64,000 nucleotides of DNA from Nocardioides houyundeii (GCF_002865585.1 NZ_CP025581.1:3224001-3288000), one strand, 5' to 3'. Shown: positions 22,184 through 30,925, counted from the stretch's first letter. Program-made: numbers and translations. The notes: generated by a model from the letters alone, not told the origin.

Positions 22184-23761
22184 TCAGCGCCGCCCGTTCA
22201 CCTCATAGGTGCTCCGGGCGTAGGTGATGACGGCGTGGGCGATGGCGTCGGAGTTGGCGTCCAGCGCCGCCCGGCTCACGTTGTCCAGGTCGTCGCACGC
22301 CTGGTGGTAGCACTCGTCGTACGCCACCCCGGCGGTCCCGCCGAACAACGCGGCCTCCGCCGCGGTCTTGACCCCCTCCGCCCCGGTGAACAGCCCACCG
22401 GCAGGGATGTCCTGGGCGATGAAGGGGCCGTAGTCGCTGCGTCCGCTGAACTCCGAGGGCACGGACGGGAGCCCGACGCTGGCGAAGTAGTCGGTGAAGA
22501 CCTCCTCGATCTGCGCCGACCCCTCCGGCGGCTCCGCCTCGAAGTCGGAGGCGTCACCGTCGTAGACGCCCAGCACGTAGTTGGGCGAGGCGATCATGTC
22601 GAAGTTGAGGTAGAGCGCGATCTCGGCCAACCGGTCCGGGTCGTTGGCGACCAGGTCGTCGACGTAGTGCTCGGAGCCGAGCAGGCTGAACTCCTCGGCC
22701 CCCCACCAGGCGAAGCGGACGGTGTTGCGCGTCTTGGCCTTCGCCATCTTGAGCGCGACCTCCAGCAGGGCCGCGCTGCCGCTGCCGTTGTCGTTGATGC
22801 CGGGCCCGTCCACGACGCTGTCGAGGTGCGCGCCGGCCATCACCGCGTTGTCGTCGCGACCGTGCCTGGTCTCCGCGGTCACGTTCCAGGTCTGCCGGGT
22901 CTCCGAGGCGGTGTCCGCCGCGAGGCGCACCGTGACCGCCCCGGCCTGGGCCAGCGCCTGGCCCAGGGCGAACGAGGCGCCGACGGCGGGGATGCCTGCC
23001 GGCTCGCCCAAGGTGCCGGCGAAGGGGTCGGTGGCACCGGGCACCCCGCTGTTCATCACGATCGCGCCCACCGCGCCGGCGGCCTCGGCATTGGCGACCT
23101 TGACCCCGAAGGTGCAGCTCCCCCGGCGCACGAGCGCGATGTTGCCGGCGGTGAAGCCCGCGAAGTCGCTGGCCTCGCAGCCGCTGGTGGAGCCCGCGAG
23201 GTCGCCGAGGTTGAGGTCGACGGCCTGGACCGGCGCCGTGACGTCGCCGTTCCCGGAGTAGGTCATCAGCGAGTAGTCGGTGTCCTCGACGTACGTCGTC
23301 GGGGTGGGCGAGACCTGCTGCAGCACCGAGGGGCCGAGCTGCTCGAAGTAGGGGAAGGCGAACTGCTGGACCTCGGGGCGGTAGCCGGCGCTGCGCAGCT
23401 TGCCGACCACGTAGCGCACCGAGGCCCGGTAGCCCGGCGTGCCGGAGGACCGGGTGCCGTCGTTGTCCTCGGCGATCGCCTGGAAGGCCCTCAGGTGGTT
23501 CATCACGCCGCGCACGGTGACGGCGCGCCGCAGGCTCTCGGAGGTGACCTTGGGTCCGTGCTGATGACCCTTGGGGTGGCTCTTGGGGTGGCTCTTGTGG
23601 TGGCTCTTGTGGTGTCCGTGCGGGTGTTCCTTCGCACCCGGTCCACGCGCCGGGTCCTCGGCTAGGGCGGGTGCGGTGAGTGCGGTGCTCGCCAGGAGCA
23701 GGGCACCCACAGCGATGGCTGGTGTGCGCATCGAGCGCGCGGCAGGGGTAGGACGGTTCAC
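22184..23761 (-). CDS. secreted M28-family metallopeptidase (aminopeptidase Y/S type)
   Basis: Exported di-zinc aminopeptidase (525 aa). A signal peptide (...VGALLLASTALTAPALAED) is followed by a His/Lys/Ser/Pro-rich segment built of KSHH/KSHP repeats. A PA domain (NIALVRRGSCTFGVKVANAE) is inserted before the catalytic core. Zinc ligands appear in AGAHLDSV, GINDNGSGSAA, WWGAEEFSLLGSEHY (catalytic Glu), NFDMIAS and ECYHQACDD. I prefer the GTG at 23761, 9 nt after GAAAGGG, over the ATG at 23731; both keep the signal peptide. The His-rich part may bind metal, which is inference. Confidence 0.9.
   Translation of the reverse strand: MNRPTPAARSMRTPAIAVGALLLASTALTAPALAEDPARGPGAKEHPHGHHKSHHKSHPKSHPKGHQHGPKVTSESLRRAVTVRGVMNHLRAFQAIAEDNDGTRSSGTPGYRASVRYVVGKLRSAGYRPEVQQFAFPYFEQLGPSVLQQVSPTPTTYVEDTDYSLMTYSGNGDVTAPVQAVDLNLGDLAGSTSGCEASDFAGFTAGNIALVRRGSCTFGVKVANAEAAGAVGAIVMNSGVPGATDPFAGTLGEPAGIPAVGASFALGQALAQAGAVTVRLAADTASETRQTWNVTAETRHGRDDNAVMAGAHLDSVVDGPGINDNGSGSAALLEVALKMAKAKTRNTVRFAWWGAEEFSLLGSEHYVDDLVANDPDRLAEIALYLNFDMIASPNYVLGVYDGDASDFEAEPPEGSAQIEEVFTDYFASVGLPSVPSEFSGRSDYGPFIAQDIPAGGLFTGAEGVKTAAEAALFGGTAGVAYDECYHQACDDLDNVSRAALDANSDAIAHAVITYARSTYEVNGRR
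23570..23617 (-). repeat. four 12-bp tandem repeats coding a His/Lys-rich segment
   Basis: Four near-identical 12-mers on the plus strand (CTTGGGGTGGCT twice, CTTGTGGTGGCT, CTTGTGGTGTCC). In the M28 peptidase frame they read as successive H-K-S-H/P units. Being in multiples of three, copy-number change would keep the frame. Confidence 0.75.
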
Positions 23762-23936
23762 TTCGATGACCCTTTCCGAGAGGGCGGCCGCGGGCCTTCC
23801 GGCCGTATCGCATCCTGGCGCTGCGGTCGCGGAGGTGACAAGAGCGGAGCGTCCGCAGTTCGCACCCCAGCGTCCGTTTACCCCAAACGAGGGGCGTGGC
23901 CGCCGTAGTCCACAGGGCCAGGCAACCCCTTGCGGA

Positions 23937-23952
23937 TCGAACAGGTGTTCGA
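23937..23952. promoter_or_regulatory. SOS box (LexA operator)
   Basis: TCGAAC-AGGT-GTTCGA is a perfect match to the mycobacterial SOS box TCGAAC-N4-GTTCGA and also fits the Bacillus CGAACRNRYGTTCG form. It lies 13 nt before the HNH gene start, between a -35-like TTGCGG (23930-23935) and a -10-like CACAAT (23954-23959), an ideal repressor position. Some M. tuberculosis 13E12-family genes are LexA-controlled in the same way. Confidence 0.85.
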
Positions 23953-23965
23953 ACACAATGGAAGC

Positions 23966-25360
23966 ATGACAGCACTGCAGGAGACCGGGACGAGCACCGA
24001 GATGATCGATCGCGTCCGCCGGCTGCGCGACGTCTCGTGCCGCGCCGAGATGGAGACCTTCGTGCTGGCCGCCGAGTGGGCCGACGCCCACCCCGACCAA
24101 GGCACGGGCGCTCCGCGACCGTGCGCCGCGGGGTGCGAGAGCGACGATCCGTCTCGCGGCGACTACGGCGGCGGGTGTGCTGGTCCCTGCCCCGAGGACC
24201 CGCACGGCCTCGGCAACGGACTCATCCCCGGCTGGTCGTGGTCGGCGGCCGCACCCCTGGGCGCGGCCCTGGGGCGTACGACGCTCGCGGCCGACCTGCT
24301 GATCCGCGACGCACTCATCGTCCGCCACCGGATGCCCATGCTGTGGCAGCGCGTGCTGAGCTGCCAGGTCGAGGCCTGGCGGGCTCGTCGGATCGCCAAG
24401 GCCTTGGTCGGTCGCCCCCGCGACGTCTCCGACTGGCTGGACGCCAACCTCGCGCCGGTCGCCCACCGCATCGGGGTCACCGTGCTCGACCGGCTCATCG
24501 ACGAGGCGATGCTGCGCCTGCACCCCGAGGAGCGGGAGCAGGAGCAGCTCGAGGCGCTGGACGCCCGCTACGCCCGCCTGCACGAGGGGTCGATCAACGA
24601 CTCCGCGATCGCCGAGATGTCCCTGCGCGCCGACTGGAAGGACCTGCACGACTTCGACCGGACGCTCTCCGACGTCGCCGCGGCGCTGGCGACCCTCGAC
24701 GCCGCGGCAGGTCGTCCCGCCGACTCGCTGGACGTCCGCCGAGCACGAGCGGTGGGGGTGGTGGCCGACCCCGCCCAGGCCCTGGCGCTGCTCCACGGCG
24801 CCCGTGCTCCCAAGCCGCGCAAGCAGGTCCGGCTGGTCCTGCACCTCACGCCCGACCACCTGGCCGGGCGCGACCCGGTGGGCCGCAACGGCACCCTCGG
24901 GCGGGCCGAGCTGGAGCAGACGATCCGCGAGTGGTGCGGCCGGAGCGACAGCCACCTGCAGGTGCTGCCGGTGATCGACCTGGCCGACCACACCGAGACC
25001 GACCGCTACGAGATCCCGCTGCGCACCAAGGACCGGGTGGACCTGCTCACCGGGACGTGCGTCTTCCCCTGGTGCACCCGCCCGTCCCGTCACTGCGACC
25101 ACGACCACGTGGTGCCGCACGGTGCCGGTGGTCCGACCTGCGACTGCAACCTCGCCCCGTTGTGCCGACGGCACCACCGGCTCAAGACCCACGCCGGGTG
25201 GCGCTACACCACCCTCGACACCGGCACCTGGCTCTGGTCCGACCCCTACGGGCAGCAGTTCCTCCGCGACCACGCCGGGACCCTCGACGTGACGCAGCGA
25301 CCCGGCTCAGCCGGACCCGGTCGCTCAGCCCCAGTTCAGTCGATGAGGTGCCGCAGGTAG
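23966..25360 (+). CDS. DUF222 (13E12-repeat family) HNH endonuclease
   Basis: 464 aa. The N-terminal ~300 residues are the DUF222/13E12-type helical domain (MTALQETGTSTEMIDRVRRL...). The C-terminal HNH nuclease domain is complete: cysteines in CVFPWC, then HCDHDHVVPHGAGGPT, the Asn in NLAPLC and the His pair in RRHHRLKTHAGW. These proteins are common, often multicopy, in actinobacteria; the target is unknown. I use the ATG at 23966 because the SOS box and promoter occupy the DNA upstream; an alternative TTG at 23930 would lie inside the -35. DNA-damage induction is predicted. Confidence 0.9.
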   Translation: MTALQETGTSTEMIDRVRRLRDVSCRAEMETFVLAAEWADAHPDQGTGAPRPCAAGCESDDPSRGDYGGGCAGPCPEDPHGLGNGLIPGWSWSAAAPLGAALGRTTLAADLLIRDALIVRHRMPMLWQRVLSCQVEAWRARRIAKALVGRPRDVSDWLDANLAPVAHRIGVTVLDRLIDEAMLRLHPEEREQEQLEALDARYARLHEGSINDSAIAEMSLRADWKDLHDFDRTLSDVAAALATLDAAAGRPADSLDVRRARAVGVVADPAQALALLHGARAPKPRKQVRLVLHLTPDHLAGRDPVGRNGTLGRAELEQTIREWCGRSDSHLQVLPVIDLADHTETDRYEIPLRTKDRVDLLTGTCVFPWCTRPSRHCDHDHVVPHGAGGPTCDCNLAPLCRRHHRLKTHAGWRYTTLDTGTWLWSDPYGQQFLRDHAGTLDVTQRPGSAGPGRSAPVQSMRCRR

Positions 25361-25467
25361 GCATGCGGCGACCCGAGGAACCGGCTGCAGTGCAGCACCA
25401 CGACCGCGGGTGCGTGGCCAGGGTCACGTCCGAAAATGGCGCGACACCGACAACCACCCAGGACAAG

Positions 25468-26910
25468 ATGTTGCCGGTGTCGTCACCCCCCTCCCGCGCC
25501 CGGCAGCTCGTCCACTCCGTCCGGCCACCCTCCCGCCTCGCCGGCCGGCTAGCGGTGCAGAACCTGCTCTACGCCCTCGGCGACGGCATCTTCATGACCG
25601 GGTCCCTGGTCTTCTTCACCGAGGTCGTCGGCCTCAGCTTCACCCAGGTGGGCCTGGGGCTCACCCTGGCCGGGATCGCCAGCTTCCTGGCCGCCCTGCC
25701 GATGGGCAAGCTGGTTGACCGGTTCGGCCCGAAGCGGATGTGGGCACTGAGCGCCGCAGGTCAGGCAGCGACCTTCGCGGTCTGGCCGTTCATCGAGAAC
25801 TTCGCGGGCTACCTGGCGATGGCGATCACCATGGAGGTGATCGGGGCGCTCGGCGGCGCCGCGCACGGCGCCTACACGATCGACGTCCTGCCGTCGCAGG
25901 AGCGGGTGCTGTCCCGCGCCTACATGTACTCCGCGCTCAACCTCGGCTTCACCCTGGGCGCGCTGGTGGGCGGCGTCGCGCTGGCCGCGGAGTCCAACCA
26001 GCTGATCCGGATCATCCCCTGGTTCACCGCCGTCGTCTTCTCCGTCAACTGCGCGTTCGTGCTGCGACTGCCCAACGCCTCCCACGACGACCGCACGCCC
26101 GAGGAGCGGAAGACCAAGGTCCCCGGGCCTGGTCCGCTGCGGAACCCGGGCTGGCTGGGCGTGACGTTCTTCGGGGGCGTGCTGTGGACCAACCAGGTCC
26201 TGCTCCACCTGGTCATCCCGGCCTGGCTGCTCGCCCAGACCGACGCGCCCCGGGTCCTGGTGGCCCTGCTGCTGGGCACCAACACGGTGATGTGCATCTT
26301 CTTGCCGATGGCGGCGGCGCGGGGCATCCGGGACGCCACCACCGGACTGCGCGGCATCCGGGTCTCCACCGCCTTCTTCATCCTCTCCTGCGCCATCACG
26401 GTGGCCACCCACGAGACCGTGGGCTGGCTTACCGTGGTGCTGCTGCTGCTGGGACACATGGCGCTGACCGGGGCCGAGCTCTTCCTGTCCGCCGCGAGCT
26501 GGTCCTTCGAGGCGGACCTGATGGACCCGCGGCGGCGCGGCGAGTACCAGGGCGTCTCGGAGCTCACCGGCACCCTGGGACGGGTCTGGGCGCCGGCGCT
26601 CTACATGTTCCTGGCGATGCAGTGGGGCGTCGCCGGATGGCTGCTGATCGCGCTGATCATCGTCGCGGCGTCGGTGGGCATCCACCCCAGCGTCCGGATG
26701 GCCGAGCGGTTCCTCGTGCAGCATGGGCCGCCTCCGGAGGCAGCCGTCGGGGCAGCGCGAGCGCTACAGGTGGCGCAGGTAGCGCTCGGGAGCGGCCAGG
26801 AACGCGCGCCAGTGGCGGACCAGGTCGAGGTCGGCCCACTCGGCCTCGCGCAGACCCCAGTGCCCGACCTCCAGGATCCGCGCACCGGGCATCGCGGCGA
26901 GGACGGGTGA
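25468..26910 (+). CDS. MFS transporter
   Basis: About 12 hydrophobic segments in 480 aa. The MFS loop 2-3 signature is seen as LPMGKLVDRFGPKRMW (~residue 75). The substrate cannot be inferred; the family includes drug exporters. The ATG at 25468 has AGGA 5 nt upstream. The 3' end is odd: the frame continues 147 nt into the antisense of the ATPase gene, giving a hydrophilic tail after PSVRMAERFLVQHG. Starts 107 nt after the HNH gene, same strand. Confidence 0.87.
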   Translation: MLPVSSPPSRARQLVHSVRPPSRLAGRLAVQNLLYALGDGIFMTGSLVFFTEVVGLSFTQVGLGLTLAGIASFLAALPMGKLVDRFGPKRMWALSAAGQAATFAVWPFIENFAGYLAMAITMEVIGALGGAAHGAYTIDVLPSQERVLSRAYMYSALNLGFTLGALVGGVALAAESNQLIRIIPWFTAVVFSVNCAFVLRLPNASHDDRTPEERKTKVPGPGPLRNPGWLGVTFFGGVLWTNQVLLHLVIPAWLLAQTDAPRVLVALLLGTNTVMCIFLPMAAARGIRDATTGLRGIRVSTAFFILSCAITVATHETVGWLTVVLLLLGHMALTGAELFLSAASWSFEADLMDPRRRGEYQGVSELTGTLGRVWAPALYMFLAMQWGVAGWLLIALIIVAASVGIHPSVRMAERFLVQHGPPPEAAVGAARALQVAQVALGSGQERAPVADQVEVGPLGLAQTPVPDLQDPRTGHRGEDG

Positions 26911-27477
26911 GTGGGTGGCGCAGAGCACCTGGCCGCCCGCGGCGACGACCCGCTGCAGCACCGCGACCAGCCCCAGGGTGGAGGTGAAGGAGAGGGCAGC
27001 CTCGGGCTCGTCGAGGCAGAAGAAGCCCTTGGCGTTGAACCGGGTCTCCAGCACCGCGAGGAACGACTCGCCGTGGCTCATCTCGTGGAACCGCACGTCG
27101 TCGCCACCGAGGCTCTCCAGGTACGAGTACCAGCCGTGCATCGTCTCGGCGCGCAGGAAGAAGCCCCACCGGCTCGCGGAGAGACCCCGGCGCACCACGA
27201 GGGCGTCACCCAGCGGCGACTCGCTCGCCCGGGTGGAGTGCCGGCTGGCGGTGGAGCCGCCCTCCGGAGAGAGACCGTAGGCCTGGGCGATCCCCTCGAC
27301 GAGGGTGGACTTGCCGGACCCGTTCTCCCCGACCAGGAAGGTCACGCCGGGCGCCAGGTCCAGACCCTCGCGCGCCAGCTGGGCGACGGCCGGGAGATCG
27401 AACGGCCAGCCGCTGGGGGTCGGGGCCCCGGAGTCGGCCAGCTCCACACGACGTACCGGAGGCTGGGCGAGGTCCAC
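26764..27477 (-). CDS. AAA family ATPase (SMC/ABC-type fold)
   Basis: Small stand-alone ATPase (237 aa) with Walker A GENGSGKS (residues ~46-53), a signature-like SHGESFLAVL, Walker B FFCLDEPEAALS and a switch His in CATHSPVLAAMP. It resembles the widespread 'predicted ATPase' family with RecF/ABC-like heads; the cellular role is unknown. I place the start at the GTG at 27477 because a TANNNT box lies exactly 7 nt upstream; a GTG 9 nt earlier would overlap it. Its last 147 nt overlap the MFS gene on the other strand. Confidence 0.82.
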   Translation of the reverse strand: MDLAQPPVRRVELADSGAPTPSGWPFDLPAVAQLAREGLDLAPGVTFLVGENGSGKSTLVEGIAQAYGLSPEGGSTASRHSTRASESPLGDALVVRRGLSASRWGFFLRAETMHGWYSYLESLGGDDVRFHEMSHGESFLAVLETRFNAKGFFCLDEPEAALSFTSTLGLVAVLQRVVAAGGQVLCATHSPVLAAMPGARILEVGHWGLREAEWADLDLVRHWRAFLAAPERYLRHL

Positions 27478-27484
27478 GGCCGAC

Positions 27485-27490
27485 ACCGTA
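27485..27490 (-). promoter_or_regulatory. -10 box for leaderless ATPase gene
   Basis: TACGGT on the minus strand, 7 nt before the GTG at 27477. Confidence 0.45.
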
Positions 27491-27574
27491 CCGGCGGCGA
27501 GGACCAGCGACCCCCGGCACCGGCGCGGCCACGCCGGGTGTGGGCGGAACGGTCCAGCCTGCTTCAATCCTCTG

Positions 27575-28405
27575 GTGGATCTGGCCTTCTTCCGCCTCGA
27601 CGGCGACCGACTCGTCCCCCTGGACCTAGCGCGCAGCATGTGGCGCGACGACCAGATGCACGGCCTGGCGGTGAGCGGCGCGCTCGCCCGCGCCATCGAG
27701 CAGCAGGCCACCGCCCTGGGTCGCGAGGACCTGGTGCCCTCGCGCTACACCGTGGACCTGTTCCGGTCGGCCTCCATGGACCCGTGCGAGCTCACCACCA
27801 CCGTGGTGCGCCAAGGACCGCGGCTGTGCCTGATCGACGCGACGCTGCTGCAGGACGGCCAGCCCGTGGCTCGGGCCAGCGCGGTGCTGCTGCGGCGCTC
27901 GGAGGACCCCAGCGGCACGGTGTGGTCCCCCGACGACGTCCCCGAGCCGCCCTCGACCGAGATCGCGCCGGACACCGACGACCCGCACATCCCGTTCTTC
28001 CACAGCGAGGCCGGCTGGTCCCAGGACTTCAGCAAGCACCAGAACGCCTCCCGCAAGCAGACCTGGCAGACCGCCATCCCCATCGTGCTCGGCGAGAAGC
28101 CGAGCGGCTTCGTGGCCGCCGCGAGCATCGCCGACGCCACCAGCCTGGTGACCAACTGGGGCACCGAGGGCGTGCAGTACATCAACAGCGACATCACCCT
28201 CTCCATGTCCCGTCCCCCTGCGGGCGTCAAGGTCGGGCTGGTGGCCACCGACCACCACGCCTGTGACGGCATCGCCGTGGGCTCGGCCACCGTCTACGAC
28301 CGCGAGGGCGCGTTCGGCGTCGCCACCGTCACCGCGCTGGCCAACAGCCGCCGCACCGTGGACCTCTCCGACGGCATGACCTACCAGCGAGAGCCCCGCG
28401 CATGA
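27575..28405 (+). CDS. thioesterase-family protein (double hot-dog fold)
   Basis: 276 aa, resembling TesB-like/4HBT_3 acyl-CoA thioesterases: FRLDGDRLVPLDLARSMWRD at the start, then MHGLAVSGALARAIEQ and RYTVDLFRSASM typical of the first hot-dog, and MSRPPAGVKVGLVATDHHACDG in the second. The natural acyl group is unknown. The GTG at 27575 is the first in-frame start giving the whole domain, but it lacks a clear Shine-Dalgarno site, so the exact start is uncertain. Overlaps menA by 4 nt (ATGA), so the two are co-transcribed. Confidence 0.8.
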   Translation: MDLAFFRLDGDRLVPLDLARSMWRDDQMHGLAVSGALARAIEQQATALGREDLVPSRYTVDLFRSASMDPCELTTTVVRQGPRLCLIDATLLQDGQPVARASAVLLRRSEDPSGTVWSPDDVPEPPSTEIAPDTDDPHIPFFHSEAGWSQDFSKHQNASRKQTWQTAIPIVLGEKPSGFVAAASIADATSLVTNWGTEGVQYINSDITLSMSRPPAGVKVGLVATDHHACDGIAVGSATVYDREGAFGVATVTALANSRRTVDLSDGMTYQREPRA

Positions 28406-29286
28406 GCGCCCCCGCCGCCACCCGGTCGGACTGGGTCGCCGGCGCCCGGCCACGCACCTTCCCCGCCGCGATCGCGCCGGTCCTCGCCGGCACCGGCGTC
28501 GCGGCGTACGTCGACTCGCTGGTGTGGTGGAAGGCCCTGCTGGCCCTGCTGGTCAGCCTGGCCCTCCAGGTGGGCGTGAACTACGCCAACGACTACTCCG
28601 ACGGCATCCGCGGCACCGACGAGGACCGGGTCGGTCCGATGCGCCTGGTGGGATCGGGCCGGGCCACGCCAGCCGCGGTGAAGCGGGCGGCCTTCGCCGC
28701 CTTCGGCGTCGCGGGCCTGGCCGGGCTGGTGCTGGCAGCGACCACCGCGCCGTGGCTGGTGGCCGTCGGCGCGGTCTGCATCCTGGCGGCCTGGTTCTAC
28801 ACCGGGGGCAAGTCCCCCTACGGCTACCTGGGGCTCGGCGAGGTCATGGTCTTCGTGTTCTTCGGGCTGGTGGCGGTGGTCGGCACCACCTACGTGCAGA
28901 CCGAGACCTTCGAGTGGGCGGCGCTCTACGCCGGCGTCGGGGTCGGCGCGCTCGCCTGCGCCATCCTGGTGACCAATAATCTGCGCGACATCCCCAGCGA
29001 CACCGTCGCGGGCAAGAACACCCTGGCGGTGCGGCTCGGAGAGGAGCGCACCCGCTACTTCTACGTGCTGCTGGTCGCGTTGGCCGCCGCCGCGGTGGTC
29101 GCGGTGGCCGCCGCCACCCACTGGTGGGTGCTGCCGGCGCTGGCGTTCGTGGTGCCGATGACGCCCGCGGTGCGCACCGTGCTCAGCGGCGCCCGCGGCC
29201 CGGCGCTGATCCCGGTGCTGGCCCAGACCGGCACCGGGCAGCTGTGGTGGGCCGGGCTCGTGGTGGTCTTCCTGCTGGTCCCCTGA
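28402..29286 (+). CDS. menA: 1,4-dihydroxy-2-naphthoate polyprenyltransferase (MenA)
   Basis: Membrane prenyltransferase attaching the polyprenyl chain to DHNA, giving demethylmenaquinone, the MenG substrate (294 aa). UbiA-family motifs are clear: NYANDYSDGIRGTD (first Asp-rich site, ~residue 60) and NNLRDIPSD (second site, ~residue 193), among eight to nine hydrophobic helices. Translationally coupled to the thioesterase gene. Physically separated from the other men genes by ~6 kb. Confidence 0.95.
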   Translation: MSAPAATRSDWVAGARPRTFPAAIAPVLAGTGVAAYVDSLVWWKALLALLVSLALQVGVNYANDYSDGIRGTDEDRVGPMRLVGSGRATPAAVKRAAFAAFGVAGLAGLVLAATTAPWLVAVGAVCILAAWFYTGGKSPYGYLGLGEVMVFVFFGLVAVVGTTYVQTETFEWAALYAGVGVGALACAILVTNNLRDIPSDTVAGKNTLAVRLGEERTRYFYVLLVALAAAAVVAVAAATHWWVLPALAFVVPMTPAVRTVLSGARGPALIPVLAQTGTGQLWWAGLVVVFLLVP

Positions 29287-29299
29287 GGGCCCGGGCGGG

Positions 29300-29599
29300 T
29301 CAACCCACCTCGAGCACCGGGGCGAAGTGCTCCACCACCGGGAACGGCTCGTAGAAGTGGTGCAGCAGCCGCCGCCACTCCTGGTAGCCCGGCGAGCCCC
29401 GGAACCCCTCGGTGTGGTCCTCCAGGGTCTCCCACTCCACCAGCAGCAGGTAGCCGCTGGGCCGCTCCACGCACCGCGACAGGCTCAGCCGCCGGAAACC
29501 GGGGGCCGCCGAGATGATGGCCGTGGCGGAGGCGAAGGCCTCCTCGAACTCCTGCTCGCGGCCCGGTACGACGGGCAGCAGCGCCTGCTCGGTGATCAT
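29300..29599 (-). CDS. antibiotic-biosynthesis-monooxygenase (ABM) fold protein
   Basis: A 99-aa dimeric alpha-beta-barrel-type protein of the ABM/YgiN-like family: MITEQALLPVVPGREQEFEEAFA at the N-terminus and a central GYLLLVEWETLEDH strand-helix. Members include heme-degrading and quinol monooxygenases as well as proteins of unknown function; no decisive residues are visible, so the reaction is left open. ATG preceded by a TANNNT box at 6 nt. Monocistronic, convergent with menA. Confidence 0.8.
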   Translation of the reverse strand: MITEQALLPVVPGREQEFEEAFASATAIISAAPGFRRLSLSRCVERPSGYLLLVEWETLEDHTEGFRGSPGYQEWRRLLHHFYEPFPVVEHFAPVLEVG

Positions 29600-29605
29600 G
29601 GCCCC

Positions 29606-29611
29606 AGGCTA
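29606..29611 (-). promoter_or_regulatory. -10 box for leaderless ABM gene
   Basis: TAGCCT on the minus strand, 6 nt before the ATG at 29599. Confidence 0.5.
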
Positions 29612-29640
29612 GAGGCACGATGCTCTGGCTGGTCGTCGGC

Positions 29641-30912
29641 TCAGAACGAGGTCCGCGAGTACGGCGCCGGCCCGCCGTCGGCCAGCGCCGCCCAGGCCCG
29701 CACCGCCTCGGGACTGCCCGAGACCCGTCCCGCGTCCGCCAGCGTGCTGACCCGGGTGCCGCCGAGGTAGAGCGCGCCCAGGGTGCCCACGTCGAGCCGT
29801 ACCTCGCCGGCGGCGGGGTCCGCCGACGCCTGCGCGACCTGGGCCTTCCCGTCGCGCACGCTCACCCGCCAGGCGCCGTGGGCGTGTCCCAGGGAGTCGG
29901 TGATCCCGAGGAGGACCGACCCGTCGCCGAACCAGGGCCGCCCCTCCAGGGCGACCGGCACGTCGAGCACCCGCAGCCAGATGTGGTCCTCGACCCCCGC
30001 CACCGAGCGGCACTGCGGGTCGGCCAGGGCCCAGGTGATCGGGGCGTCCACCTGGGTCTTCGCCTTGACCAGCTCGCAGAGGTCGAGGTCCCCCAGGAAC
30101 GTCCACAGCGCCAGCTCGGCCTGGGGGGTCAGCCCCACCAGGTCCTGGACCGTGGCCGTGTAGGGGCGGTCCCAGCCGGAGTGCCGGTAGAGCACGTAGC
30201 CGTCCGGCTGCTCGTCGGCGTCGAGGTGGACCGCGGCGCGCAGCTTCTCGTCGGGCGCCTGCTCCTCGGGGTCCCACTCCCCCCGCGACAGGGCGTCGTA
30301 GCCGGAGTGCCGGCTCACCGAGCCGCGCTGCTGGGCGTGCCAGGCGTCGAAGAGGTGGCGCTGGGTGGGCCACAGGTCGGCCGGCTCCACCAGCTCGAAC
30401 CGGCCGTAGGGCCGATAGCCGGGCACCGCGAAGCGCGCCGAGACGTCCATCTCCACCTTGGCGCGCCAGGTCGCGGGCCCGAAGCCGAACCGGCCGTAGA
30501 TCGAGCCCTCCGAGACCGTCAGCGCCGCCAGCGGCCGCCCCGCCGCCACCGCGTCGTCCAGGTCGGCGGTCATCATCCGGCGCAGCAGGCCCTTGCGCCG
30601 GTGGGCGGGGCTCACCGTGACCTCGCTGATCTGGTGCAGCGGCAGCGTCCCGGCTCCCGTGTTGAGCTCGCCCGCCCAGTGCGCGAAGGTCGCCACCGGC
30701 ATCGGGCCCGCGCCGTACGCCGTGGCCGGGAGCCAGGCCCCCCGCAGGACCGCCCCGTCCGACCGGACGTTGCGCAGCCAGCGTTCCCGGGTCTCGTCCT
30801 TGGGCCGCGCCTGGTGGAAGCCGCGGTTCACCGCGCTGAACCAGCCGGCCAGCCGGGCCTGGTTGTCGGCGGAGTCGTCGTGCGGGTCGAGGATCGCGAA
30901 GTCGAGGTTCAC
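29641..30912 (-). CDS. Eis-type GNAT N-acetyltransferase
   Basis: 423 aa, resembling the three-domain Eis (enhanced intracellular survival) family: an N-terminal GNAT domain with the acetyl-CoA loop VSPAHRRKGLLRRMM (~residues 105-119), a second GNAT-like domain, and a C-terminal sterol-carrier-like domain ending in a terminal Phe carboxylate, which in Eis proteins acts in catalysis. Mycobacterial Eis acetylates aminoglycosides and other amines; the substrate here is unknown. I use the GTG at 30912 because a TANNNT box sits 7 nt upstream; a GTG at 30921 would overlap that box. Confidence 0.87.
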   Translation of the reverse strand: MNLDFAILDPHDDSADNQARLAGWFSAVNRGFHQARPKDETRERWLRNVRSDGAVLRGAWLPATAYGAGPMPVATFAHWAGELNTGAGTLPLHQISEVTVSPAHRRKGLLRRMMTADLDDAVAAGRPLAALTVSEGSIYGRFGFGPATWRAKVEMDVSARFAVPGYRPYGRFELVEPADLWPTQRHLFDAWHAQQRGSVSRHSGYDALSRGEWDPEEQAPDEKLRAAVHLDADEQPDGYVLYRHSGWDRPYTATVQDLVGLTPQAELALWTFLGDLDLCELVKAKTQVDAPITWALADPQCRSVAGVEDHIWLRVLDVPVALEGRPWFGDGSVLLGITDSLGHAHGAWRVSVRDGKAQVAQASADPAAGEVRLDVGTLGALYLGGTRVSTLADAGRVSGSPEAVRAWAALADGGPAPYSRTSF

Positions 30913-30919
30913 ACCCGCC

Positions 30920-30925
30920 ACGCTA
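30920..30925 (-). promoter_or_regulatory. -10 box for leaderless eis-like gene
   Basis: TAGCGT on the minus strand, 7 nt before the GTG at 30912. Confidence 0.45.

Noticed and set aside
23930..23965. TTG start giving 12 more residues to the HNH protein
   Set aside because: The region is occupied by the -35, SOS box and -10; a start inside its own promoter is implausible.
23930..25360. DUF222-HNH gene as part of a mobile element
   Set aside because: No terminal repeats, transposase or intein halves flank it; base composition looks like its neighbours.
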